36,038 nt of DNA from Stemphylium vesicarium (GCA_004380135.1 QXCR01000225.1:1-36038); one strand, 5' to 3'; shown: positions 1 through 11,850, numbered from the stretch's first letter. A program made the numbers and translations. The notes: generated by a model not told the origin, from the letters alone.

Positions 1-1613
1 TAGCTTCAAATGAAGCAGATGTTCAACTTGCTATCTTATCTATTAATGCCAAACAACTCAGAGGCAACCGTGCTGCTGCTGCAATGTACAGCGTAGCTGA
101 AACAACGCTCCGCCGCCGACGCGCTGGCACGCTTGCTCGACGCGATTGCCAGCCCAACTCAAGGAAGCTTACCCAGCTAGAAGAGCAGGTGATTGTTGGC
201 TATATACTTGATCTGGATCAACGTGGATTTTCGCCTACGTACGCAGCTGTACGTGATATGGCTGATAAGCTGCTCGCTGCGCGCGGCGCAGGCCAGGTTG
301 GACAGAAGTGGCCAGCCAACTTTGTCAAGCGTACAGACAGTCTCACGACGTGTTTCAACCGAGCGTACGATAGGCAGAGAGCTCTATGTGAGGATCCTGT
401 GCTGATTAAGAGCTGGTTCGATCTAGTAGAGTAGACAAAGGCTAAGTACGGCATCTGCGATGAGGACGTCTACAACTTCGACGAGGCTGGCTTTATGATG
501 GGCAAGATCACGACTTAGCTTGTCGTGACAGCGTCAGAGAGGAGACGCAGGCCAAAGGCTATCCAGCCAGGCAATCGCGAGTGGGTAACAGCAATCGCTG
601 CGATCAACGCTGCTGGCTGGTCAGTCCCGCCGTTCCTCGTCTTCGCTGGCCAGTATCACCTGTCTGCCTGGTATGAGGAGAAGGATATCCCACGCGACTG
701 GGCGATCGCAGTTAGTGACAACGGCTGGACAAATAACGAGCTAGGAGTAGAGTGGCTAAAGCACTTCAACGCTCACACAAAGACTCGCGTTATTGGTGCG
801 CGTCGCCTGCTCGTCCTTGACGGCCATGAGAGCCACCACTCTCTTGAGTTTCAAGAGCTCTGCAAGGAGAACAATATCTACACGCTCTGCATGCCGCCTC
901 ACTCATCCCACCTGCTGCAGCCTCTTGACGTTGGCTGCTTCTCGCCGTTGAAGCGCGCGTACAGCCGCGAGATCGAGGCGCTGATCCGCCACCACATCAA
1001 CCATATCACCAAGCTTGAGTTCCTGCCAGCCTTCAAGGCAGCCTTCAATCAATCCTTCACGTCAGCCAATATCTACTCAGCTTTTCGAGGTGCAGGCCTT
1101 GTTCCTCTCCAGCCAGACGTTGTCCTATCAAAGCTAGACGTGCAGCTCCGTACGCCTACTCCAACTGCTCTACCAGAGGCTCCCTGGGAGGCTCGTACGC
1201 CGAGCAACGTACAAGAGCTTGAGGCCTAATCAACGTTAATACGTAATCGCGTTTGGCGGCACAAGAGCTCATCGCCTACCTCTATTATTAAAGCGATTAA
1301 TTAGCTTAAGAAAGGGGCTAAGGTTATAATACTCTTAGCTAAGCTAATACGCGATTAGATTACTAACCTTAAGTGAGCTAACGAGATAGCGTTAGCGCGT
1401 AAATAACGTAAGAAAAAGCGTATATAGAAGCGAGGGACCTTAATAAAGAGAGAGGGGGAGGATATACTCACTTAACGCGAGGTTGAGCAGCAGATTTCTC
1501 GTGAAGAGCGTTAAGGAGGAGCGCGATTAGGCCTTAGCCGCCAGGCTTTGGCACGCTGCACGAGGTGCAGGGAGACTAGCCACAACTTACGTACATGCAA
1601 GAAAGATACTTAA
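1..1613 (+). pseudogene. Fot1/pogo-like transposase, 5' end beyond the window
   Basis: Cut-and-paste DDE transposase of the pogo/Fot1 (Tc1-mariner superfamily) type. The frame is open at the left edge, so the true start lies upstream; one frame runs from base 3 to the TAA at 1611-1613, about 536 codons. In order: an N-terminal helix-turn-helix region, a CENP-B-type HTH (around 165-400), then the catalytic core with Asp codons at 480 (motif NFDEAGF), 819 (LDGHESH) and 927 (LQPLDVG). The last two are 36 codons apart, as expected for pogo enzymes. The C-terminus carries a CCHC knuckle, C-x2-C-x4-H-x4-C, with Cys codons at 1557, 1566, 1596 and His at 1581. In-frame stops at 432 (TAG), 516 (TAG) and 1227 (TAA), plus several in 1230-1500, fit CAG/CAA to TAG/TAA. 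No frameshift is needed. Dead copy, but only lightly mutated before 1230. Confidence 0.9.
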
Positions 1614-1704
1614 GATACTAATTAATCTACTATATAAATCTATATATATTATCTCTTAACGTGGCTCTAGTGTACGCTTAAATGGGCGCAGAAAGTTGGT
1701 GGGG

Positions 1705-1738
1705 TGCGCCGCTCGCTTGCCTGCGCCGCTCGCTTGCC
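1705..1738. repeat. Doubled 17-bp motif, probable right terminal repeat of the Fot1/pogo element
   Basis: Two perfect tandem copies of the 17-bp unit tgcgccgctcgcttgcc (1705-1721 and 1722-1738), about 90 bp after the transposase stop. The element at 23308-25162 also has a 17-bp motif repeated in tandem inside its terminal inverted repeats, so this is probably the matching terminus. The left end lies outside the window, so the inverted repeat cannot be confirmed. The element probably ends at about 1746-1750, where TA dinucleotides occur. Confidence 0.6.
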
Positions 1739-2756
1739 AACCATGTTATATTCTTTTTATCTTAACTAGTATTATAGTTAACTCTTTTTAATTAATCTTC
1801 TAAGAATTTTTTCTACTTCTTAAACTTTTTTACCTTCTATAATAATCTTTAGTAATTTAATAATATTATTATAATTATCTCTAGAATTCAATTATTCTAA
1901 AAGAGATATATAGAATATATTATAAATACAATAGTTAGGTAGTAGAAGTAGGTAGTATATCTACGTTCTAACTACGCTTTATATATAAAATAGCTTAATA
2001 AACTTACTAGAAAGCTTTTTACTAAGTTAGTAGGCTAAGTTGATATATTTTATATTAAGAAGTATAAGATCTCTCTTATAAAAAACTTCTAGTTTATATT
2101 TCTTATTATTGTTAGGAATATAAATAGATCGATACTGGATTCACCTAATGTCACATAGTACGGCTTGTAATAGTCTACATTAACTAGAGACGATTCGCTA
2201 TTTAGCTATAATAGCAAAGAGTAAGCCTATATAGCCCTTACTAACTTAGTAAGGGCCATTTAAATCTATCTACCTAATAATATCCCTCTTCTTTAGGAGT
2301 ATCGTCCTAATACGCCTATAGTAGGCAGTTTCGTGCTGTTATAGGGCAATATGCTAGATAGGGGGTGGTTATAGTGTTAAAGGGCGATGTAGTGCATGGG
2401 GGAGGGCGTCTCTCACCCGCTCTACACTCACCTTCACCTATCACCTTCACCTCGAAGAATCTTCGACGAGAAAATCAGGGTCCAGCTGCCTACACTAGCG
2501 CGTTAGCCCGTGCTCTGGGCTGTTATCAGCCGTTCTAGCCCATCGTATCTGTCTCTCACCTCCTCCTTACTCCGTCTTGTAAGTATTTCCGCCTTTCCTT
2601 GGTTGGCCTCAATAGTCAGGGTACAGGCCAAAAAGCCCCATTTCGGCCCAGAACTAGCTATTAGGGGTGACTTTAGGTCGTCCAAACCTAATTAAAGCTA
2701 ATAAATCTAGACCCGCCTAGCTAACCCTACTACTACTAACTACAGGATATTAGCGC
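1739..2756. other. AT-rich RIP-mutated stretch without a recognisable gene
   Basis: Bases 1750-2300 are strongly AT-rich and I recognise no coding frame. A patch of ordinary composition runs from about 2330 to 2690. It contains the repeated word caccttcacct (2430-2455), a small hairpin (cgaag/cttcg near 2453) and open frames on both strands about 60 codons long. It could hold the 3' LTR of Gy-A or the beginning of the Cys-rich ORF that follows, but neither can be shown from this window. Confidence 0.5.
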
Positions 2757-3870
2757 CCTTTTCGCCACTTATTTAGTCGTCTTAGCCTATTACGGGACGT
2801 TATATCCAACTTTATTAAGGCTAAGGCTAGTAACTATTATATTAATAACTTAGAGATTACCTATTAGTGCTACTAGAGGTGCCTCTAAGGTTTCTACGAC
2901 GATTCCTTTCATTTAAATAGAAAGTACGGGTGCATCTTTCCTATACTTACTAATAATAATAGCTAAGCCTGCTTTAAATTAAGGAAGCGTCTATTACCCA
3001 ACTCTAACCTTGAGGTATAGACTCTGCAGTGTGGCCGCTACATGCTCATGAACTTGGAGTGTTTAGCCGTAAGTTGTCCCATGTTCCCTTAGGAGGGCCC
3101 ATTGTGCCTCCTCTAGGTCACTCCGGGCCGTTCTAACCCATTATAGCCTCCCGAAGAACTAGCCGTCGACTTCGCCAAAATTAAGGAAAAGATTAACTAT
3201 CTTAATAATAATATTAGTAATTAAACTAATCTAGACGACACGAGTCTAAATCTAGCCTTTCTTCCTCTAAACGCTAATAAGAAGAAGGTAGTAAAGATAG
3301 TAATATTCTAGGAGACTAAGAATATTAAGTACTAACTTACTAAGTAGGTGCCTAGAAAGTCCTATAATGCCCTATTCTAGGCTATTACGGGCTATTCCTA
3401 CTAATACTAGAATAGCTATGCCTAGCTTACTTAGGAAAAGAGTAAGCTATATAATAGTAAGCTCTTAGCTACTAATAACCTAAGATTAGGAATTTATCCC
3501 CTAGAAAATTTAAAGTCTAAAAATAAGACTATTATTAAGACTAGATTCTCTAACGTCTTTAAGTCTAAGAAGATTTAAGAAGAAGTCGCTAGCCTATAGA
3601 ATAGTAGTAGATTACTCGTAAAGCGCGTAAGTAGATTATAGCCTTCTATTTTACTCTATTTTAGCCTATTCTAACTTCTAATAGGCTAAGACTACTAGTA
3701 AGACGACTATTACCGCAATTAATCTATAAATTTCTAAAAAGAGGGCCTATATTAAGGCTATCTAAAATACTTATATAGCTTTAGGAACTACTTTTACCTA
3801 GAAGACTATACTTACTAAGAAGAAGAAGAAGCTAGAGAAGGAGATTACTACCCTTAAAAAGTAGAAGTAG
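2757..3870 (+). pseudogene. Cys-rich, coiled-coil accessory ORF antisense to Gy-A pol
   Basis: One frame (codons starting at multiples of 3) can be followed from about 2757 to about 3660, interrupted almost only by TAA/TAG. It shows CxxC-type pairs near 2868-2880 (C-Y-x-R-C), a likely pair near 2970 (C-F-K-x) and a clear C-G-R-x pair at 3030, followed by further Cys around 3060-3110 and a Lys/Glu-rich stretch. A second frame at 3680-3860 gives a basic, charged helix ending in repeated Lys-Lys-Leu-Glu-Lys, so at least one frameshift is needed. The ORF runs opposite to, and downstream of, the Gy-A pol remnant. Layout and composition match the ORFs at 25206-25625 and 33796-34266. I do not recognise a named family; zinc binding is inferred from the Cys pairs. 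Start codon uncertain. Confidence 0.5.
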
Positions 3871-4340
3871 GTGATTTTGTGTTAGCTTGGGTTGGTATAG
3901 GCCGTATCTGGGTTCTTAGGCTCAGGAAGGGTGCTTCTGCCTTGTAACGAGCCGTATTGCGCCGTAATGAGCCGCTAGCATGTGGAGTTTGCTTTGAGAT
4001 ACCCGGCAATTCTGCCATTTGAATGAGAGAGGATTACGATTTCCAACTCATGAACTTTTGTGACTTTAGCAATCTTTCTTTAAGTCTATGTGCTGCATTT
4101 TCCTCTATTAGTCTGAAGGGTTCTAGCCCTTAAGAGACTAGAATAGATCTTAATAGCCTATTCTAACCTAAAGCACTATTAAATACCTTAAAAAACCTTT
4201 CTTAGGGAAATAAAGTAAAGGTATACCTTAGTTTATATTAAAATAGCTTATTATAGCTTAACTTATCCTCCTTCTTTACGTAGTCGCCCTTATCTACGTC
4301 TTATAGATACTTTATTATTAGATTTTTTTCTTTACTAAAT
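3871..4340. other. Spacer between Gy-A pol and the antisense ORF
   Basis: Bases 3871-4100 have ordinary composition with intact CpA/TpG; 4100-4340 is RIP-mutated. On the minus strand an open frame through about 4020-4130 (charged, E-E-N-A-A-H-R-L-K) could be a C-terminal extension of Gy-A pol, but it is in a different frame from the chromodomain. No other gene seen. Confidence 0.35.
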
Positions 4341-7209
4341 ACCCTTTTAGTCCTAAAAGCTTTTTAGAGCGTTACTTAATATATTTACTCTTACTTTTTA
4401 AGAATTTTCTTCTTCTAAGTATTCTACTTATTTAACTAAATATTCCTATTAGTTATCTTTATTTTATTATCTTTTTATAATGCGTTCTACTTTATAGACG
4501 TTATTACTAGTTTCTTTTAGTATATCTTAACTTAGCACGTCTTAATATAAAATAGGGCCTTTTAGGTTATAGGGCTCTAGAAGGGACGCATAAAATACTA
4601 AATAAATATTTTTTAACTCTAGTATATTAATTCTAAAGGCTAATAAGTCTATCTAGGCTATAATAGTGCCTAGTCTAAGAAATTTTTAGTTAAACTTCTT
4701 CTTAAATCTTATAGACTTAACATAGTAGTTTAAGACTAAGATTTAGTCTCCTACCTTAAAGAGAATAGAGGCGCGATGCTAATTAGCGCGTAATTTTTAG
4801 TAGTCGTTTACCGCTTTTATCTTTCTTTTGCACTCCTGCTGTAGGTCGAGGACCTTTGCAGCAAGGCTGAGCGCTAGGGGGCTTTCCCCATCGCCCTAGG
4901 CCATATCGGGCCAGTCCGCACTACGAGGGTCCATCCCGTGGTAAGCTTAGAAAGGAGTGATGCCTGTGGTCGAGTGTATGCTGTTATTATATGCGTACTC
5001 CCTAACTAATATCTATAGAGCCTAGTCGTCTTGTTCTAGTGTATAGTAGTAGCGTAGATACTACTTAAGAGTCTAGTTCTATCTCTCCATTTATCTATCC
5101 GTCTAGGGGTGGAAAGCTAACGTAAAGACTCTTCTTAAGTTTAAATAATATAAGAAGGTATCTTAGTGTTTTAAGTTTATTAGAGGACTATAGTCTAATA
5201 TAATGCGCTTTAGAACACTGTAGAGTTATATAACTTTACGTATCTAGGCCTAGACTAAGTTAGAACTGTCCTAGGCCGCCTAGGCTGGTATATAATAGGC
5301 TATCTTAGTAAGTCTATACGCGATTACTAGAATTGCGTTATATACTACTCTAGAAAGCTTACTTAGCGGTAGCTTCGTAATAAAGTCTATTATTACCTCT
5401 TCCTATAGTCTAGTTAGTATAGGAAGGGGCTCTAGTAGGCCGTAAGGCTAGTGCCTTATAGAAGTTAACTTCTTATAGATTAAGTAATCTTTATAGTATT
5501 ACTTAATATTCTTATATATACTCTTCTAGAAGTAGTATCTCTATAGCTTCTCTAAGGTATGTCTTATACTAAAGTGCCCTACTAAGAGGTTATTATAGTA
5601 TTACTAGATAGCTTATAACTTCTTCTCTACTATAGTAGAGGTCTTTATCGCGGTATAGGCTATTCTAAGCTACTCTAACTTAGATTAGTCTACTTTATCT
5701 TATAACTTATTAGAAGTATATAAAGAGTCTATATCTATTTTATTCTATTTCTCTACGTTCTAAGGTTTAAGTAAGTAAGTCTTATTTACCTTCTTAAACT
5801 TTATAAGGGCTTTTACTAAGGTAGTCTACTTCTTAGTACGCTTAGCTAATTATATAATAATAGCTACTACTAAAGCTAAGCTCTCTACTCTTAGCTATAA
5901 AAGGTTTCTTATAGATTCTATAAAGATTTTATTATACTTTTAAATTAGCTTCTATATCTTAGCTATATAGTCTAGCCTTCTTAAGGGGCTATCTATAGAG
6001 TTTATAGCTTTAGGGCGGTAGGTAATAGTTGTCACGGCGCTGGCTCAGATAGCTAATGAGAGCGCGCCAAGCTGCTAAGCGAGCAGCTGCGCGATCACTG
6101 AAATTCCTGCGCGAACACGCCCCGTCGTACGCTCCTTGAGCTACGTCCTTGTCTTAGCCTGACCCTGTACTGTCAGCGTTACGTAGTGAATACACCAATC
6201 ACGTGCACCTATCTTTTCTGCCTGCCGACCCCGTGACAATAGTAAAGTTAAATCTAGAGAGCGTAATATAGAATCTTACGTGTCTATAGTTAAGCGTCTT
6301 AGTCTCTATAAACTATTTTAGGTTCTAGTGGTCTATATAGAGCTTAAAGTATATGCCTTCTAAGTATTAGCGCTAATATTTTAAACTCTTTACTATCGCG
6401 AGCAACTCTTAGTCGTGTATATCGTAATTGTACTCTGCTGCGATGAGTTTGCGCGAATAGAAGTCTATCGGGCGCCATTGGCCTTTTCCGTCCCCTTCCG
6501 GGACGTATTGGCTCAGGATGCCAGCTATCGCCCCACCTAAGGCGTCGACTTCCACTTTTGTCTTCCTACTTGGATCGAAGTGAGCCAAGATTGGAACGTC
6601 AAGAAAAGAATTCTTGAGGTTCTGGAAAGCAGTCTTCGCCTCTTCCCCTAGAGAGAGAGGCTGGCTTTCTTCCTTCCTCTGAAGGAGGCCGCCTCTGGCC
6701 GCTTCTGGGCCCTTCTAGGTGAGTTTGGTAAGGGGTAGGGCGAGTTAGGAGAAATTGGCGATAAACTACTAATAGTAGTTTATAAAGCTGATAAATACTC
6801 TAATATCGCGCACTATGCGCGGCTTGGGCTATTTCTAGATTGTCTTAATCTAATCTTAGTTAATCTGAACGCTATCGGGCGTTATAATGTAGCTAAGGTA
6901 CTTAGTGCGCCGTGTATGCCACTCGCACTTCGGAAGTTTGAGGTACAGCTTCGCCTTACGCAACCTACACAATACTTCCTTAACGTGTTCTATATGTTCT
7001 TCTTCCGTGTTAGGGAAGATTAGGATATCGTCTAAGTATATAATATAGGTTATATTAACTAGTCCTACTAGGACTTAGTAAATATACGCTTAGAATTAAG
7101 TAGAAGCGTTTATAAGGCTAAAGGTATTATAGTATACTTAAAAGAACTATATCTTATATAGAAAGCTATCTTCTATTTATTACCTTTCTAGATTCTTACT
7201 CTATAGTAA
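4341..7209 (-). pseudogene. pol: Gy-A pol remnant: RT, RNase H, integrase, chromodomain
   Basis: Ty3/Gypsy-type polyprotein read from right to left. The reverse transcriptase palm motif Y-L-D-D is at 7038-7027, preceded by a degraded fingers/palm region that stops at Gy-B. The RT thumb is at about 6850-6760, and RNase H at about 6700-6400 (a long readable run with a VEVDA motif and F-Y-S-R-K-L). The integrase core is at about 5410-4970: IDFITKL, an LDYSPL site for the second Asp, a Met-Glu-Arg site for the Glu, and a well-preserved C-terminal part at 4980-4790. A chromodomain (VERII, EYLVK, EEENS) lies at about 4490-4345, which makes it a chromovirus. Integrase and RNase H are separated by a 209-bp solo LTR. 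Gag, protease and the RT N-terminus are missing; I did not find them on the far side of Gy-B. Confidence 0.85.
6030..6238. repeat. 209-bp solo LTR, copy 1, inside Gy-A pol
   Basis: Starts TGTCACGG and ends CCGTGACA, an 8-bp perfect inverted terminus with TG...CA ends. It is flanked by a perfect 5-bp target duplication, atagt, at 6025-6029 and 6239-6243. A second copy of the same length lies at 34938-35146 and differs at only a handful of sites. The composition is ordinary, unlike the RIP-mutated pol around it. TG/CA ends with a 5-bp duplication favour a solo LTR; a short non-autonomous inverted-repeat element is the alternative. It holds TCACGTG at 6199-6205. Confidence 0.8.
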
Positions 7210-7426
7210 TGTAAGGGGCTAGCTCTAGGAGCACTCAAGGAGTAGATAGCCGATGGCAAGGCCAGGTATATAGTGGTTGTATTCGATAAGGAGCTATTAG
7301 TCTATCTACGCTAGTGTTTATCTACCTATTAGATAAATATTAGTCTAAAGTAATCTAAGCGTCTATTAAATATATCTACTAAGATTCTATTAAGAAGCTC
7401 TACTAAAGGGCGTTTAGCCTATTATA
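7210..7426 (-). repeat. Gy-B 3' LTR
   Basis: 217 bp, aligning end to end with 20572-20788. The left (outer) end begins TGTAAGGGGC and keeps ordinary composition to about 7265; the right (inner) end is RIP-mutated, ATTATA where the partner has GTTACA. Confidence 0.88.
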
Positions 7427-7443
7427 ATACCCCCCCCCCTTTA
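7427..7443 (-). other. Gy-B polypurine tract
   Basis: A run of ten C on the plus strand (7430-7439) followed by ttt reads AAAG(10) on the minus strand, ending 3 bp before the 3' LTR. This is the expected place and sense for the plus-strand priming purine tract of a minus-strand LTR element. Confidence 0.75.
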
Positions 7444-7479
7444 GGGGTCTATCTATTTTCCTCCTAAAAACTATCTAGG

Positions 7480-10010
7480 AGGCGTCCTTTAGCGTCGCGG
7501 TGTGGTGCTATATAGGATAGCTAGTAGTCTAGGGCTTTTGTATTCTTAAGTAGCTAGACTAGCTTAAATATTATTTAGTAGTATCCTCTCTACTTAACTT
7601 TATATTTACGTTTAGCTCCTCTTCTAACGTAGCGTTTCTATTCTACTATAATATCTTCTACTATCTATTTATCCTCTCCCGCTACTTATAACGCTAGCGG
7701 CTAGGAACTATCTACTTTTTAGCTTAGTAGTAGGTCTAAACTTACGAGCTTAATCTAGTTAATATAGAATACTAAGTAGAGACCTAGAGGCGTATCTAGC
7801 TTAACTAAGTAGCTATTTATTACCTCTAGTACTATATACTTAGTATTTTTCTAGTCTAGCTTCTTTAATATCTATCTAGTACTATATTACTAGTCTAAGC
7901 GTAGCTAAACCTTATCGCCTACATAGTATTATTAAGCCTCTCGTCGCGACTTGTTTGCTTGTCGTTCCTGCTCCTACTACGCGCTCGCTATACTTGCTTA
8001 GGCTAACTTAAGGACGCTTTAGAGTTTTGAGACGATCTACTCTACTTTCCCATTATCTAAGTAGTTATTAGGTGTACCTAGGGGCAGCGCTCGTTCCTCT
8101 AGCGTCTATAGCTGTAATAGGTCCACGTTATAGCTATATTATAAGAAGAAAGACAATACACCTATCAACGTCGCGTCCCTACCATTAATCGCGATTTAAG
8201 CTATTAGGTAGAGCGTGGCCTAGTCTATCTAAGCCTAGTTTGTGAAGGATTAGATATAGGCTTCCTAGACGCTATTTATTCTCTCTATAGCGCTATCTAT
8301 CTAGAGGTAGTACGCTATTAATAGCCTCTAATTAATCTTTAGAATCTAGTAGATTCGTTTCTATAGTTTACTAATAAACTAGTTCTCTTAGTCTAATATA
8401 ATCGCGTTAGATAGCTAGTAGTATATAACTACCCTTTTAATAAACTTCTAAACTACTATATCTATTATTATATTTAGTAAGAGAATAAAGATTACTCTTT
8501 TACTTAGCTAGTCTATTACTACTATAAGGCTTATTATACCCTTACTCTTAGGTAGTCTCTCTACGAAGTCTATAGAGATCTCCTTTTATATCTAAGTAGG
8601 TATTAGAAGAGATTTTAATAACTTTTATTTCTTTTCTCTTTATAGCTTACTTCTACTATAAATGTTATAGTTCCTAATATATCTCTAGACGTTATCTACT
8701 ATTTCTAGCTAAAAGTAGTCTCTTATAAATATCTTATAGGTTACCTCTCTTTTAGAGTAACTTATAATAAGAGACTTATAGGTCTCTTAAATAATCTAAG
8801 TATATATTATCTTATTTTATAGTACTTATTTTCTCTCTTAGTATATTAATATTCTATTATTAATTATATATTCTATAATAGAATACTTTAGGCCTAAGCT
8901 TAGTAGGAACCTTCTTTCTTTTTACTTAATTACTCTCTTTACTTCTTAGTAAGTTTTATTATTCTCTATTATAATAGCTTATAGCTCCTTAAGCTAATTA
9001 GAAGTAATAATAGCCTTACTCTAAGCCTCTTACTCTAAGTAGTTATTAACTAGTAGTAGATCTAGTTCTACTATAGTTAGGCTTAGGCTAGTATATATTA
9101 CTAGTATGTTCTCTAAATTCTTTTTAACTAACTTCTTATAGTAGGACATAGTTAGCTTAAAGACTTATATAAGGCGCTTCTATAAGCGCTTATTCTTTAC
9201 TCTTATAGGTAGATTTTATTCTCTTTATAAGAGTGCGTCTACTCTAATATTTTACTTACTTAGGCGGTATAATATCTCTATATTATAGTATCCTAGTAAG
9301 AGAGACTATTTTATTTAATACTTATTTAATATTCTAGATCTTATAAAGTACTTTAAATTCTTATAATTAGTAATTACTTTAAACTTAATAATTAAGCGTA
9401 GTTTAGCATTCTACTTCTCTAAGTAGTAGACTACTATTAGTAGTTTCTTATTATAAATCTTATAGTTATACTTATAAGAGTTATTTTTTTTTAAGAAGTA
9501 TATATATAGTCTTAAGATACTATTATTTCTATATTAAGAAAGCACCCCTCTTATAGCATATTCTAATAAGTTATACTTTAATACTATCTTTTTATCTAGG
9601 TTAAAGCTAGCTAGTATAGACTCTAAGATAAAGACTTCCTTTAGCTTCTTAAAGGCTAATTACTCTTTAGGGCCCTACTAGAAGGTTATATTACTAGTAA
9701 GCCTAGTAAGAGGCGTAGTAACTTAAGTAAAGTTCCTAATAAACTTTTAGTAGAAGTTAGTAAACCCTAGAAATAACTTTACTCTCTTAATTATACTTAG
9801 CGCTTTCTATTTATAGATTATAGCTACTTTTATAGAGTCTATACTAATTTCTTTTTTAGCTTTAATAATAAACCTTAGGTACTTCGTAGACTTAACCTCG
9901 AACTCGCACTTCTTAATATCTATGTAGAGTCTAGCTATATATAGCCTACTAAGCACCTTTTAGACGTGCTCTTAGTGTTAGCTTTTACTTCCGTCCGTGT
10001 AGATTAACAC
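7480..10010 (-). pseudogene. pol: Gy-B pol, 3' part: RT thumb, RNase H, integrase, chromodomain
   Basis: Continues the reverse transcriptase broken at 10011-10015: the first codons read VLIYTDGS, just after the catalytic Y-L-D/N-D that lies on the other side of Gy-C. Then come the RT thumb and RNase H (about 9950-9500), the integrase zinc region around 8760-8640 (Cys pair now N-Y-N-I-Y), the integrase core with IDFVERLPKS near 8600, an L-D-x-E-N-Q-F site near 8390 for the second Asp and an S-A-I-E-R-I-N site near 8280 for the Glu. A better preserved C-terminal region lies around 8180-7930. A chromodomain with K-Y-K-V-K and a following H-R-D-A-K-G-R tail sits at about 7690-7470, close to the purine tract. 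Many TAA/TAG stops. There is no room here for the antisense ORF seen in other elements. Confidence 0.85.
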
Positions 10011-10015
10011 GTCAT

Positions 10016-10303
10016 TGTAACGAGGCTACCTCCCTCGTTATAGCTACAGCTAAGACCAGACTCGGAGTTAACCCTGAGTCGCTTTAGACCTAATTCTAAC
10101 TTAGTTCTAACTTAGCCCTCTCTAGCCTATATATATTTAAGTCTACTATTCTCTAGATATAAATAAGTAGTTTTCTATAATTCTTTTATATAAGACTTAT
10201 AGATATTAATAGATCTTAAGTTATAATTCTCTTACGCACTCTTATATACCTCTAAATAAGACTACGCTAAGTTTAGATCTTTTATCTTACCTACGTTATT
10301 ATA
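10016..10303 (+). repeat. Gy-C 5' LTR
   Basis: 288 bp, equal in length to 16867-17154. The outer start (10016-10095) keeps TpG/CpA; the inner part is RIP-mutated, and its end reads CGTTATTATA-like where the partner ends CGTTACA. A primer-binding site after it is too mutated to assign. Confidence 0.93.
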
Positions 10304-10890
10304 TTATTATAGAAAACTCGTCTTAGCTAGTAATAGCCTCTTAATAATATCGCACTACTATTTATTTTATTCTAATACGCCTCTAATTTAGTTTAGAGGT
10401 AAATATAGTTACTACTATTAACTATTTAGCGTAAATAGAATTCTATTAACTTCCTATTAACTAAAGCCTTTAAGTTTAGAACTTACTATCCTCTTACGAT
10501 AGTATTACCTTTAGAAAAGCCGCGTAGATTGCGCTAAGATAGAAACTTAGAGACTATTAATAACCTACTAGGATTAGAGCTAACCGCTAATACTTAGTAA
10601 TCTAATAAAATTATTAGGTCTAGCAAGATCTATAAGAAATTTAGTTTAGAGAACTACCTCTAGAAAGAACTAAGCTAAAGCGTTAGCTATAGTCCCTACT
10701 AACTCTACCTCTAATTTAGAGGTAAGCTAGAAAGAAGAAACTAAAATAACTAATAATACTAATAAGCTACTTAAAGAAATTAAAAGGCTTTAAGCTTAAG
10801 TTAGTTATTTAATATAAGAATATTCTATTCTACCTACTACTAAATTAGTCTTAATAATTACTTAATAATCTTATAATACCTCTAAAGTAA
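10304..10890 (+). other. Gy-C 5' leader
   Basis: Heavily RIP-mutated sequence between the 5' LTR and the first frame I can follow as gag. It probably holds the primer-binding site and the gag N-terminus, but I cannot delimit them. Confidence 0.4.
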
Positions 10891-11850
10891 GATTCTAGTC
10901 TAAGTCCCTCTCGCTATCTAAAGTAAAACTATCTAAATATATACTAATAATTAACTACCTTACTAATAGGAAGGAACCTACTTTCTACTAATAGTAGGCC
11001 TTAATTAAGAATTAATTAGATATTAACTTAGACTACTACTAGAGTAAATAAGCTAGAATAGCCCTAGTTTAAGAATATACGTCTAGTCTAGTAAAAGAGT
11101 ACCTAGAGCCTTAGTACTTATCTAAAATAGATAATTAATAGTTTAAGAACGCTAAGGAAATAATTAACTTACTTAAGTTATTCTTTATCTCTAGAAATAA
11201 GTAAGTAAAAAGTAGATTAGTATTCTACTATTTATAGATAGAAAAAGAAGAAATCTTTACCTCTTTTAAGGTAAAGTTTCTTAGTATAGCTATTAAGAGA
11301 TTTATATCTAAATTAGAGTAGATCTTCTATCTTTAGAAAAAGATTATACCTTTACTATAAGTACTTAACTTAGGCTTCTAACGCTCCTAAAAAAACGAAT
11401 TTATACTAATAATAGAGCACCTTACTACCTTTAATATAGAGCGACGTAATACCCCGCCTACCGCTACTTTAGATTATAGTAAGACCTCTTACTACTAAGG
11501 CTCTAAAAAGAGACTAACACTACTATTAACCTAATCCGCGGTATAAGCGACGGAGCAGTCCCGACCACTAACTATAGGATTGCGTACGACACCGTTCTAA
11601 GCCTCCTCTAGTATTAATAGAGCTCCCTTCTATACTCCTACTTCTTAACTATCTCTATTATTAGGTACTTATTATAACTATAAGAAGACTAATTACTTTT
11701 CTAAGAATTACTCTACGCCTTATATAAGAGAGATTAGAATAGAAGTTAAAGAGTAAGAGTTTATAGACGCAACTAAGTTTGCCTTAGAGACTAACTAGTT
11801 AGGAAATAAAGACGCCTAAGAAAACTCTCTATCTTAGGCTAGAATAAGTA
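10891..11850 (+). pseudogene. gag: Gy-C gag remnant
   Basis: Capsid/nucleocapsid precursor by position and content. A frame with a gag-like helical region can be read around 11290-11520, ending in a run of ordinary composition. At 11664-11710 a degraded zinc knuckle is visible: Tyr codons at 11670, 11679 and 11709 and a Tyr at 11694 occupy the Cys, Cys, Cys and His places of C-x2-C-x4-H-x4-C (first pair spacing kept), as expected for TGC to TAT/TAC and CAC to TAC. Pol is in the -1 frame relative to this knuckle. Start and end are approximate, and the reading relies on ignoring many TAA/TAG. Confidence 0.65.

Noticed and set aside
6030..6238. 209-bp repeat as a MITE
   Set aside because: Possible, but TG...CA ends with a 5-bp target duplication fit a solo LTR better, and no matching transposon termini are seen.
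7430..7439. C-homopolymer as a slippage or assembly artefact
   Set aside because: It sits exactly where the minus-strand polypurine tract of Gy-B is expected.
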